Assembly: GCA_964609495.1 (NCBI GenBank)
Contig: CAZSTA010000068.1
Coordinates: 1-16,719 of the forward strand
From: CAZSTA01 sp964609495 [NCBI: uncultured bacterium]
GTDB lineage: Bacteria; CAZSTA01
Length of the DNA stretch: 16,719 nt
Direction of reading: 5' to 3'
Part shown: piece after piece, positions 1-7,188 of the stretch
Layout of the letters: the number at the start of each line of letters is the position of its first letter
Position numbering within the stretch: the stretch's first letter is position 1
Notes under the pieces: generated by a model
Databases searched by the model: none
What the model was told of the DNA's origin: nothing
Seen by the model: the letters and a program-made list of their open reading frames with translations, nothing else
Position numbers and translations under genes: made by a program

Positions 1-71
1 AAAATAAGTATCTCCACAATTAGAAATTCGGTCAATATATAATAAGGGAGTTTCTGAATTGCAGAATAGCT

Positions 72-1022
72 ATGAAATTATATAAGAAGTTTACTCTTAT
101 AATTTTACTGTTTTTGCTCATACCGCTGACAACGAACGCTCAGGAGAGGGCGAGGATCGGGATCATTCTACTCTCACGAAGCTCCGATATTGAGAGTGCG
201 ATTCGAGGTTTCAAAGATGCTATAGCTGAGAGAGGGACAGCCGTAGAATACAAAGAACAGGACGCTAAAGGGGGTATGGCAACCCTCATATCCACCTTAG
301 AAAGATTTATATCCTCTAAGATAGATATAATCTTAGCTCTTGATACCTTTAGTGCCCAAGCATCTTTGGAAGCCACCTCAAATATTCCGATCATAGTCTG
401 TGGGATCCCAGATCCAATTGAGGCAGGATTAGCGATTAGTATGTTCAGTTCAGGTAATAATCTAACTGGAGTGGTTCGTCAAGTATCTACTCTTAATATC
501 TTGCAAACTTTGAAGGATATATTACCCTCGGCGAAGAACCTGGGCTTCATCTATGATCACCGAGATCCTTCCGCTGAACTCAAGCTTAATATAGCGAGAG
601 GGGTATGCAGGGAACTCAACTTAGATTTGGTAGAAATAGGGCTCGAAGAAGAGGGAGATGCCTTTCGAGAGATCTATTCTCAATCAGATAAAGTGGAGGC
701 TTTTTTTGTAACCACTCCTCTTGCTTTCCCCTCTATAGAGGTAATATCACAGCAGGAGAAGATACCCATATTTGCTGATGATTTTTCCTTAATAGAGAAG
801 GGAGCGATCGCAGGATTAAAGGCAAACTATTATGAGTTGGGAAGGCAAGCGGGCGGAATAGCCCTCAGAATAATAAAAGGAGCTTCTCCCGAGAATATAC
901 CTCTTGAGTATCCCAACGAGAACGACTTGGTGATAAATTTGGAGATAGCAAAGCAGATCGAGGTGGATGTTCCCCTAAAGGTTATCTCTCAAGCTAAAAA
1001 GCTGATACTTCCCGAGGAATGA
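72..1022 (+). CDS. ABC-type uncharacterized substrate-binding protein (ABC_sub_bind family)
   Basis: This looks like an exported periplasmic solute-binding protein of the ABC_sub_bind family (COG2984-like, two-lobed type I fold). Residues 1-23 form a signal peptide: Lys-rich start, Leu/Ile-rich core and a TTNA/QE cleavage site. There is no lipobox Cys, so it is probably soluble rather than a lipoprotein. Family-like segments are the run around residues 85-115 (DIILALDTFSAQASLEAT, then IPIIVCGIPDP), NNLTGVV at 129-135, and ANYYELGRQAG in the C-terminal lobe. The length of 316 aa is normal for the family. The ligand is unknown; relatives are assigned to amino acids such as tryptophan or tyrosine. 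No permease or ATPase gene follows; a strong terminator does. ATG 72 has only a poor SD (AAGGGAG lies about 21 bases upstream), so the start is less certain than the frame. Confidence 0.85.
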   Translation: MKLYKKFTLIILLFLLIPLTTNAQERARIGIILLSRSSDIESAIRGFKDAIAERGTAVEYKEQDAKGGMATLISTLERFISSKIDIILALDTFSAQASLEATSNIPIIVCGIPDPIEAGLAISMFSSGNNLTGVVRQVSTLNILQTLKDILPSAKNLGFIYDHRDPSAELKLNIARGVCRELNLDLVEIGLEEEGDAFREIYSQSDKVEAFFVTTPLAFPSIEVISQQEKIPIFADDFSLIEKGAIAGLKANYYELGRQAGGIALRIIKGASPENIPLEYPNENDLVINLEIAKQIEVDVPLKVISQAKKLILPEE

Positions 1023-1040
1023 ATATCTTATCTGCTTAGA

Positions 1041-1093
1041 AGCATATAAAATGAAGGATCAGATCCTAAATTTATATGCTTTTATTTTTTATT
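1041..1093 (+). terminator. Rho-independent terminator after the solute-binding protein gene
   Basis: A perfect 10-bp inverted repeat, AGCATATAAA at 1041-1050 and TTTATATGCT at 1071-1080, encloses a smaller GGATC/GATCC palindrome. It is followed at once by a T-rich tract (TTTATTTTTTATT). The T tract touches the -35 box of the next promoter, so it cleanly separates the two transcription units. Confidence 0.85.
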
Positions 1094-1120
1094 GACATTA
1101 TAGACTGATTATGGTATAAT
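1092..1120 (+). promoter_or_regulatory. Near-perfect sigma-70-type promoter of the AbrB/RND unit
   Basis: TTGACA at 1092-1097 and TATAAT at 1115-1120 are both exact consensus hexamers with a 17-bp spacer. TGG immediately before the -10 also gives an extended -10 (TGnTATAAT). The predicted start is near 1127, leaving a leader of about 70 nt before the ATG at 1197. It is the only clear promoter I see for the genes from 1197 to 5929. So strong a core promoter next to a putative AbrB-type regulator suggests control by repression, which is an inference. Confidence 0.85.
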
Positions 1121-1121
1121 A

Positions 1122-1157
1122 TATCAGGATGATCATACTTATCATATTTATCATATC
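1122..1157 (+). repeat. Four tandem 9-bp direct repeats over the transcription start (putative operator)
   Basis: Four adjacent 9-mers follow the -10 box without gaps: TATCAGGAT (1122), GATCATACT (1131), TATCATATT (1140) and TATCATATC (1149). The shared core is approximately TATCATAT. A further TCATA occurs at 1164-1168. The array covers the predicted +1 and early leader, where a bound protein would block initiation. The AbrB-like gene immediately downstream is the obvious candidate binder, but this is inferred from position only. Confidence 0.55.
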
Positions 1158-1196
1158 TATTCGTCATAAAGATATTGATTAGGGGAGATAGGCATA

Positions 1197-1469
1197 ATGA
1201 ACAGCAAGATCAATTGGAAGTGTTATGGATCGGCGACTTTAGGGGAAAGGGGTCAGATCGTTATTCCTATTGGAGCTCGCGGGGAATTCAAATTGGAGGC
1301 AGGAGATAAGTTGTTAGTATTCGGTGGTGTTGGAGATGCTATAGGGCTTAATTCTCTGATATTAATAAAAGCTGATGCCCTTTCCGAGTTTATAAGTAAA
1401 AGTATGGATGAGTTAAGCGATTTAATGAGGACCCTGGAAGATTTAAATAAGGTAGAGAAAACTAATTAA
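1197..1469 (+). CDS. AbrB/MazE/SpoVT-type DNA-binding protein, putative operon regulator
   Basis: This 90-aa protein carries a single swapped-hairpin AbrB-type domain at about residues 15-43, with GERGQIVIP followed by FKLEAGDKLLVFG. That is the typical layout of a small transition-state or antitoxin-like regulator. The C-terminal half is helical and acidic (about 60-85), as in AbrB proteins next to transporters, and may mediate dimerisation. No toxin gene is adjacent, so a MazE-type antitoxin role is unlikely. SD AGGGGAG at 1181-1187 lies 9 bases before the ATG. The gene is first in the operon, 31 bases before the RND transporter, and directly follows tandem repeats at the promoter. Autoregulation and control of the exporter are likely but inferred. 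Confidence 0.83.
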   Translation: MNSKINWKCYGSATLGERGQIVIPIGARGEFKLEAGDKLLVFGGVGDAIGLNSLILIKADALSEFISKSMDELSDLMRTLEDLNKVEKTN

Positions 1470-1500
1470 GGAAGATTTAGCTGATAGGAGGAGGCAATTA

Positions 1501-3807
1501 ATGAGGAGAATCGTTCAATTTTGCGTGAGATATCCTTGGCTTGTCATCGCCATAGCTATCATCACTACGGGCATCTTTGGCTATTTCGCCAAGAGTATTG
1601 AGATCGACAATGATATTATGAATATGTTGCCACAAGAAGAGCCCGCGGTAAAAGCTATGGATTACATTGAAGATTGGTTTGGTGGCACGGGATCAGTTAT
1701 GGTAGGATTGGAAGCTGATAATATCTTCACCGCTGAGGTGGTCAAACAGATCGATGAATTAACCAAGAAATTAAAGGAGCTTAAGGATGTATATCGAGTT
1801 ATGAGCTTAACCAATGTCACTCAGATCATAGGCACTGAGGAGGGGATAGAGATCACCCCCTTGATCGGAATCGAAGAGGAACTTGAGGGGGAAATTCCTC
1901 AGACCGAGGATGAGTTAAAAGCCTTTCGCCAGCGAGTAATGGAAGAGGAGAGCTATGTAGGTTCCCTTATCTCCCCAGACGAGGAAGCAACTCTTATTAT
2001 GGCTACTCTGGAACCGGGGACTGATCCTGCAACTATAGCTGAGCAAGTGAAAGAGACCGTATCAACAGTCAATGGTCCTGCTAAGATCTACCTGTCAGGA
2101 CTTCATATCATGGAATATGAAGCTTTTATTAGCATCGGGAAAGATCTATCACGTCTGGCCCTCTTTTCAGTTATAGCTCTGGTGCTCATCCTCTATCTGA
2201 GTTTTCGTAGTCTTAGGGGAGTCCTTCTCCCCTTGCTCAATGTGGTCATCAGCACGATCTGGGCTATAGGATTGATGTCCATTCTAGGTTATAAGATCAC
2301 TATAGTTGGAATTGCCCTCCCAGTGCTTCTCATCGCTTGTGGAAGCGCCTATGCGATTCATGCTCTCAGTCGCTATATTGAGGAGTTGGAGAATAACCAG
2401 CCAGGTCGCTCGAAGAAGGAAGCTTTGGTAGATGCTATAAGCTATGTAGGTGTGCCGATCTTTCTGGCCGCGATAACGACTATGTTCGGATTCGGCTCCT
2501 TAGTTACCTCTAGCATCATCCCCATTCGCAGTTTTGGATTATTCACCGCTTGGGGTATCTTCGTAGCTTTCGTTTATTCGGTAACCCTTGTTCCCGCAAT
2601 CCTCTCCCTACTCGGCATACCCCGGCATATTGAAACTGGGAAGAGCAAAGAGGGGTGGCTGAATAGGGCGCTAGGAGCTATTTCTACTCTGCCTGTTCGT
2701 CGTCGCTGGTGGGTAGTCGGAGCTGCGGCTCTCTTGACCGTCATCTCCATAGCTTATCTACCTAGCTTGAGATGGGAAACTGAAACTGGCTCTTTTTCAG
2801 AGGAGAGTCCTATAGAGAAGGCTAGTAAATTTATAGAGGACAGATTTGGTGGTTCCGCCTCTGTGGATATCGTAGTTGAGGGTGATATCAAAGATCCACA
2901 AGTGTTGAAGGCAATAGATGCAACCTCAAAGGATTTTGAGGATAATCCTTATCTTCGCTATCCTCGCTCGGTTGCAGGTATCATTAAGGATATGAATGTA
3001 GCTATGAATGAAAACGATCCCGCTTACGACATCGTTCCTGATAATCGCCAATTGATCGCCCAATATCTGCTTCTTTTCACTATGTCCGATGAGGAAGGAA
3101 GCTTAGGGGGTATGCTCACTTTCAGTGAAGATAAGGCTCTTATCTCCGCACGCTCTGATACTGATTTAGGGACATCTGAATTAAGAGAATTAGTGAATGA
3201 TATTCGCTCTTCCCTGGACAAGAACTTCGAGGAATTGGACGTGAATCTTATCTTGACTGGGATGCCTTCTATATTACTGATGATGGGTGATCTCCTTCGA
3301 ACCAGTCAATTGTATAGTCTCCTAGCCTCAATTATTGCGGTTGGGTTAGTGCTTATGTTGATCTTTCGCTCCCCTTCCGCTGGATTGCTTAGTATGGTGC
3401 CTATCGGTCTCACTATCCTGTGGAATTTCGGATTGATGTCGGCAAGAGGAATCCCTCTGGATATAGTCACAACTATGCTCGCTAGCATCGCTTTAGGTAT
3501 CGGAGTAGATTATACGGTTCATATCATATCTCGTTATCGTGAGGAGCTGCAGCGAGACAGTTACCCAGATATCGAACAAGCGGTTACCACTAAAATTCGA
3601 ACCACAGGTAAGGCTATCATCTACAACGCAACCGCAGTTCTAGGTGGTTTTGGGGTATTAATGCTTTCAGAATTTCCTCAGATCGATATTTTTGGCGAGT
3701 TAACTGCTTTGATGACCATTGTTAGTGTCATCGGGGCTTTGCTTGTTCTTCCTGCTTTGATACTGGTTATTGGCTTCACCTTCAAGAGAAGTAAAGTTAA
3801 GCAGTAG
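1501..3807 (+). CDS. RND superfamily (MMPL-type) exporter
   Basis: This 768-aa inner-membrane protein has the duplicated RND/MMPL architecture. TM1 is at about 13-30, a periplasmic domain at 31-215, TM2-6 at 216-373, TM7 at 402-420, a second periplasmic domain at 421-600 and TM8-12 at 601-762. The second repeat has the motif GIGVDYTVHIISRYREE at 666-682, whose Asp670 is the expected proton-relay residue. The matching first-half segment (ACGSAYAIHALSRYIEE, 279-295) has Ala283 there instead. The length fits the COG1033-like 'predicted exporter' group, shorter than AcrB, whose members are linked to lipids and other hydrophobic molecules. A strong SD (GGAGGAGG) precedes ATG 1501. The next two genes encode LolA-like and beta-barrel proteins, suggesting one export pathway. 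The substrate is unknown. Confidence 0.9.
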   Translation: MRRIVQFCVRYPWLVIAIAIITTGIFGYFAKSIEIDNDIMNMLPQEEPAVKAMDYIEDWFGGTGSVMVGLEADNIFTAEVVKQIDELTKKLKELKDVYRVMSLTNVTQIIGTEEGIEITPLIGIEEELEGEIPQTEDELKAFRQRVMEEESYVGSLISPDEEATLIMATLEPGTDPATIAEQVKETVSTVNGPAKIYLSGLHIMEYEAFISIGKDLSRLALFSVIALVLILYLSFRSLRGVLLPLLNVVISTIWAIGLMSILGYKITIVGIALPVLLIACGSAYAIHALSRYIEELENNQPGRSKKEALVDAISYVGVPIFLAAITTMFGFGSLVTSSIIPIRSFGLFTAWGIFVAFVYSVTLVPAILSLLGIPRHIETGKSKEGWLNRALGAISTLPVRRRWWVVGAAALLTVISIAYLPSLRWETETGSFSEESPIEKASKFIEDRFGGSASVDIVVEGDIKDPQVLKAIDATSKDFEDNPYLRYPRSVAGIIKDMNVAMNENDPAYDIVPDNRQLIAQYLLLFTMSDEEGSLGGMLTFSEDKALISARSDTDLGTSELRELVNDIRSSLDKNFEELDVNLILTGMPSILLMMGDLLRTSQLYSLLASIIAVGLVLMLIFRSPSAGLLSMVPIGLTILWNFGLMSARGIPLDIVTTMLASIALGIGVDYTVHIISRYREELQRDSYPDIEQAVTTKIRTTGKAIIYNATAVLGGFGVLMLSEFPQIDIFGELTALMTIVSVIGALLVLPALILVIGFTFKRSKVKQ

Positions 3808-3884
3808 TTGATATTCGGAAAGAGCCCGATTTAATAGTCGCAAATTTTTAGTCAAACTAATTTTTAGGGATAGGAGGTCGAAAA

Positions 3885-4643
3885 ATGGTTAGAAAAGTTA
3901 TAATTCTGGGATTGCTCATCATCTTTTCTCTATCCTTGGTAGCGATAGCCGAGGAGGAGTTGACCGGAAATGAGATTCTGGAGAAGGTGGATGAGCAGAA
4001 TCAAGCTGAGGATGGGAAGATCAAGGTAAAGATGACCATCGTCAACGAGAAGGGGCAGAAGATGGAGCGTCAGTTGGAGATATTTACCAAAACCGGTGAT
4101 GATGATAAAAGTTTGATCACCTTTCTCTCTCCAGCTGATGTCGAGGGAACTAAGTTCTTAACCGTTGGAGATGATATGTGGCTATATCTCCCCGCTTTGG
4201 GAAAAGTGCGTCGTATCGCCTCCCATATGGAAAATCAGAGCTTTATGCAGAGTGATTTCAGCTATTCGGATATCGGGGGTATGGGCTCAAGCTATGAAGA
4301 GGATTACGATGCTACGTTGATCGGCAGTGAGGAGATCGAGGGTAGCGATTGCTATGTCCTGGAGTCACAGGTGACGAAGGAGGACAGCGAATATGATAAA
4401 GCCAAGGTGTGGGTGCGCAAGGATATCTTTCTGGTAGTGAAGGTTGAGCTTTATGAGGATAGCGATTTGAAGAAGCTTCTCATTATGAGTGATGTTACCC
4501 AAGAGGGCGAGTATTGGATCGGACATCATATCGAGATGCATACCGTAAAAAAGGGTTCGAAAACCGTTATGGATATGGAAAGCGTCGAATTCGATATTGG
4601 TCTTGATGATAGTTACTTCACAAAACGTTACTTAGAGAGGTGA
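3885..4643 (+). CDS. LolA-like 'outer membrane lipoprotein-sorting' periplasmic protein
   Basis: This 252-aa exported protein has a signal peptide at residues 1-22 (core LGLLIIFSLSLVAIA, cleavage near IA/EEE). The mature part fits the LolA-like outer membrane lipoprotein-sorting family (PF17131-like). The signature lies at 97-130: MWLYLPALGKVRRIASH followed by SFMQSDFSYSDI. The fold is expected to be a half-barrel that shields a lipid acyl chain in the periplasm. Genes of this family commonly sit beside MMPL/COG1033 exporters, as here, rather than with the LolCDE lipoprotein machinery. I therefore read it as the periplasmic carrier of this exporter, not as housekeeping LolA. A perfect SD (AGGAGG at 3872-3877) lies 7 bases before the ATG. 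The 77-base gap upstream has no convincing promoter. Confidence 0.85.
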   Translation: MVRKVIILGLLIIFSLSLVAIAEEELTGNEILEKVDEQNQAEDGKIKVKMTIVNEKGQKMERQLEIFTKTGDDDKSLITFLSPADVEGTKFLTVGDDMWLYLPALGKVRRIASHMENQSFMQSDFSYSDIGGMGSSYEEDYDATLIGSEEIEGSDCYVLESQVTKEDSEYDKAKVWVRKDIFLVVKVELYEDSDLKKLLIMSDVTQEGEYWIGHHIEMHTVKKGSKTVMDMESVEFDIGLDDSYFTKRYLER

Positions 4644-4648
4644 TTTCT

Positions 4649-5929
4649 TTGAGATTTTCTGATTGGGGAAAAGGAGTAATATTTCTCGCAGTTTTCTCCC
4701 TCTTACTTCCCTACTCCATCGGGGTTTTTGCCGCTGATTTTAAGTGGAAGGGAGAGGTGGAGACAAGCCTTAGTTATACCTTTGCCAAGGAAGAAACGGA
4801 GCTCTCTGAGGCTGGAGGACAGCTTAAGCTCGAATTGGAGATAGAGCCAGATATGGATGCTTCTGGATATGTATCGTTAAAAGCAGTGAAGGATTTTACT
4901 GATTCCAACAGCTCTACCTCTCTATCTATAGATGAGGCTTACCTTAACCTTTACTTAGAGGATGTTGATACTCGACTCGGTTTACAAGAGATCTCCTGGG
5001 GGACAGGATTGGGGTTTAATCCCACCGATAACATTAATCCCCCTGATCTGAAAGGCTTCCCTCGCGAGTATGAGAAGCTCCCGGTATGGGCGATGAAGCT
5101 CGATTATTACTTCGACGACTGGGAAGTTACTGGAGTTTATATTCCTGCTTTTGTTCCTGCTGAGATTCCTCCTGAGATGATGGGAGATTTTCCTGCTCCT
5201 CCGCCACCTCCAGGGATGACTATCGTAGTCGATCCTCTTGTTGAGCAATTACCGGAGATGACTTTGGATAATGCTGAATATGCTTTCAAGATCGCTACCA
5301 GTATCCCTCGAGTCGATATGTCTCTAAGTTATTTTAAGGGAAGAGAGGATTCACCTCAAATCTGGATAGAGCAAACTCAGGATCCCGAAGATCCAACGAT
5401 TATCCATCTTATTCCTCATGCTGTATATCCTTGGATAGATGTTATCGGAGCTGATGCGATCGCTTCTGTCCCCATAGATTTTATCAAGGAGGATGAGGAG
5501 ATCGGAGTTTGGCTCGAGATGGCTTATTTCATTCCCGAGGAATTAGAGGAATTAACCGATCCCCAGAACGAGCCCTATCTGCAAGGGATCGTGGGAGCAG
5601 ATTATACCTTCGAAGATGGACCTTATACGGCTCTACAATATATGTATCGGGGCGAGGGAGCGAAGGAGGGACTAGATAACAAGCCTTTAAGACAGGCGAA
5701 TATTTTAGCTGGTGAACTCTCCCTTGATTGGGAAGATGATTGGAGTTCAGACATGTCCCTAATCTGGAATATGGATGATGGCAGTGGAGCGATTCTCCCT
5801 CGAATCGATTATCGTGCTGCTACCTCCACCGAGATAAGTTTGGGATTTGCCTTCTTCTTAGGAGAGGAAGATAGCCAATTTGGTCAGCTCGATAATCAAA
5901 TCTCCCTTGGAATGAAGGAGAGTTTTTAG
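4649..5929 (+). CDS. Outer-membrane beta-barrel protein of the RND/LolA-like module
   Basis: A signal peptide (about residues 1-28, ending VFA/ADF) is followed by alternating beta strands with many aromatic residues. The chain ends GMKESF, whose terminal Phe is typical of BAM-folded outer-membrane barrels. The segment WGTGLGFNPTDN at about 117-128 resembles the WGxGxxFNPTD element I associate with DUF1302-type barrels; family assignment is tentative. A Pro-rich stretch at about 182-188 may be a surface or periplasmic loop. I chose TTG 4649 because AGAGAGGTGA ends 5 bases upstream. The same 14-base block (TTAGAGAGGTGATT) precedes the ATG of the flippase gene. The alternative GTG 4640 overlaps that SD and the previous stop codon, and would add three residues. 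The tight spacing to the LolA-like gene supports co-translation and a shared role. Confidence 0.78.
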   Translation: MRFSDWGKGVIFLAVFSLLLPYSIGVFAADFKWKGEVETSLSYTFAKEETELSEAGGQLKLELEIEPDMDASGYVSLKAVKDFTDSNSSTSLSIDEAYLNLYLEDVDTRLGLQEISWGTGLGFNPTDNINPPDLKGFPREYEKLPVWAMKLDYYFDDWEVTGVYIPAFVPAEIPPEMMGDFPAPPPPPGMTIVVDPLVEQLPEMTLDNAEYAFKIATSIPRVDMSLSYFKGREDSPQIWIEQTQDPEDPTIIHLIPHAVYPWIDVIGADAIASVPIDFIKEDEEIGVWLEMAYFIPEELEELTDPQNEPYLQGIVGADYTFEDGPYTALQYMYRGEGAKEGLDNKPLRQANILAGELSLDWEDDWSSDMSLIWNMDDGSGAILPRIDYRAATSTEISLGFAFFLGEEDSQFGQLDNQISLGMKESF

Positions 5930-5974
5930 ATAAGTTCATATTAAGGAGTGAAGATAGAAGAAGTTTATCCACTG

Positions 5975-6016
5975 AGTACCAGCTCTTTTTAGGAAGGGCT
6001 GGTATTTATTTATTTA
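5975..6016 (+). terminator. Intrinsic terminator between the exporter unit and the oxidoreductase operon
   Basis: The stem TACCAGCTCTT (5977-5987) pairs with AAGGGCTGGTA (5994-6004), about 11 bp with one G-T wobble and the loop TTTAGG. It is followed by TTTATTTATTTA. The T-rich tail runs straight into the SD (AGGAG, 6016-6020) of the next gene. There is therefore no room for a promoter between hairpin and gene, and the hairpin may act as an attenuator in that gene's leader. Confidence 0.8.
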
Positions 6017-6026
6017 GGAGATAAAG

Positions 6027-7187
6027 ATGAGTAAAGAAGCCTTTTCCGTAGTTGTTATTGGCGGAGGTGTAATAGGGACCTCCGTTGCTTATTATCTAGC
6101 TAAGGAGGGAGTGGATGTTGCCTTAGTGGAGAGGGGAGGCTTATGCTCAGGAACCTCGAAAGCATGCGATGGCTTCATAGCCTTGGAGAATAAAACTACT
6201 GGTCCTAATCTCCAATTGGCTCTAAGAAGCATAAAGTTATATGAGGAACTTGCGGGAGAATTAGATCATAACATCGAGTATCGACAATGTGGAGGATTAC
6301 TTCTCGCTAAGACGGAGGAGGAATTAGACTCTCTTAGGATATTAAAAGAGGAACTAAAACAAGCTGGGCTTGAGACTGAGCTAGTCGATAGAAGTGATCT
6401 AAGAATGATGGAATCCGCTTTATCCTCCGAGATAATAGGTGGGCTTCATTCTCCTTCGGATGGTCAGGTCAATCCCATGAAAGCGACTTTAGAACTCGCA
6501 AGAGCCTCCCAAAAGTATGGGGCGAAAATCTTTACTTATGAAGGAGTTTGTGGTATAATTAAAATAAAGGATTCTATAAGTTCCGTAGTTACTAACAGTA
6601 AAACTATACATACGAAGTTTGTAGTCAATGCCTCTTGGGTTTGGGCTCCTCTGATCGGAGAGATGGTAGGGCTGAATATCCCAGTCGTTCCTCGTCAAGG
6701 TCAGCTTTTGGTAACTGAGAAGGTTCCTCCCCTCCTAAATAAAGTTATGCTAGCCGCAGGATACTTGACGGTTAAATACGGTGATAGGGGGAGAGAAGAG
6801 CTAGGAGTTAGTTTTGCCGGTGAACAAACTAAGGATGGAGGAATCTTGATAGGCAGTTCAAGGCAATTCGTTGGATATAGCACTCGAGTCGAATTAAGGG
6901 TGATAAAAGCTATAGCCCACGAGGCGATAAGCTTCATTCCTCGTCTGAAAGATATACATTGTATCAGAACCTACGCTGGTCTTCGCCCCTACACTCCCGA
7001 TCACCTCCCTATACTGGGAAAGGTAGATGAAATCGAGGGTTTCATTATAGCGGCGGGGCATGAAGGAGACGGAGTAGCTCTGGCACCTATTACGGGTAAG
7101 CTCATAGCCGAGTTGATAACGAAGGGTAAGACAAGCATATCTTTGGATAGATTCAATTTAGCTAGATTCAAGAAAGGAGATATTTAG
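6027..7187 (+). CDS. DAO-family FAD-dependent oxidoreductase (HcnC / sarcosine oxidase beta-like subunit)
   Basis: This 386-aa flavoprotein belongs to the D-amino-acid oxidase superfamily, which oxidises C-N bonds of amino acids or N-substituted amino acids to imines. The FAD-binding Rossmann motif is GGGVIGTS at 12-19, with the ribose-binding acidic residue Glu35 in VALVER. The C-terminal signature GLRPYTPDHLPILG, then FIIAAGHEGDGVALAP, matches catalytic beta subunits such as HcnC, hydroxyproline dehydrogenase beta and opine oxidase B. The [2Fe-2S] and NAD/FAD subunits encoded at 9451 and 9780 complete a heteromeric dehydrogenase. The adjacent RidA gene fits release of an imine product. No signal peptide is visible, so it is cytoplasmic. 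SD AGGAG lies 6 bases before the ATG. Glycine, sarcosine, proline, hydroxyproline or an opine are all possible substrates. Confidence 0.87.
   Translation: MSKEAFSVVVIGGGVIGTSVAYYLAKEGVDVALVERGGLCSGTSKACDGFIALENKTTGPNLQLALRSIKLYEELAGELDHNIEYRQCGGLLLAKTEEELDSLRILKEELKQAGLETELVDRSDLRMMESALSSEIIGGLHSPSDGQVNPMKATLELARASQKYGAKIFTYEGVCGIIKIKDSISSVVTNSKTIHTKFVVNASWVWAPLIGEMVGLNIPVVPRQGQLLVTEKVPPLLNKVMLAAGYLTVKYGDRGREELGVSFAGEQTKDGGILIGSSRQFVGYSTRVELRVIKAIAHEAISFIPRLKDIHCIRTYAGLRPYTPDHLPILGKVDEIEGFIIAAGHEGDGVALAPITGKLIAELITKGKTSISLDRFNLARFKKGDI
6531..6560 (+). promoter_or_regulatory. Possible internal promoter inside the DAO-family gene
   Basis: TATAAT at 6555-6560 is preceded by TGG, giving an extended -10 identical (TGGTATAAT) to that of the AbrB-unit promoter. 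A 4/6 match to the -35 (TTTACT, 6531-6536) sits 18 bp upstream. It lies within coding sequence and could drive ridA and the kinase separately. It may also be chance in an A+T-rich patch. Confidence 0.3.
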
Positions 7188-7188
7188 T

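Noticed and set aside
38-43. TATAAT upstream of the first gene
   Set aside because: No acceptable -35 at 16-18 bp and no TG extension; the window begins too close to judge.
1197-1469. AbrB-like gene as antitoxin of a toxin-antitoxin pair
   Set aside because: No small toxin-like gene precedes or follows; the next gene is a 768-aa transporter.
3842-3868. AATTTTTAG direct repeats and a TTAGT/ACTAA hairpin followed by T5 before the LolA-like gene
   Set aside because: The stem is only 5 A+T-rich base pairs, too weak for a terminator, and the repeat is likely chance in an A+T-rich gap.
4640-4648. GTG 4640 as start of the barrel gene
   Set aside because: The GTG is part of the SD itself (AGAGAGGTGA), whereas TTG 4649 has ideal spacing to it.
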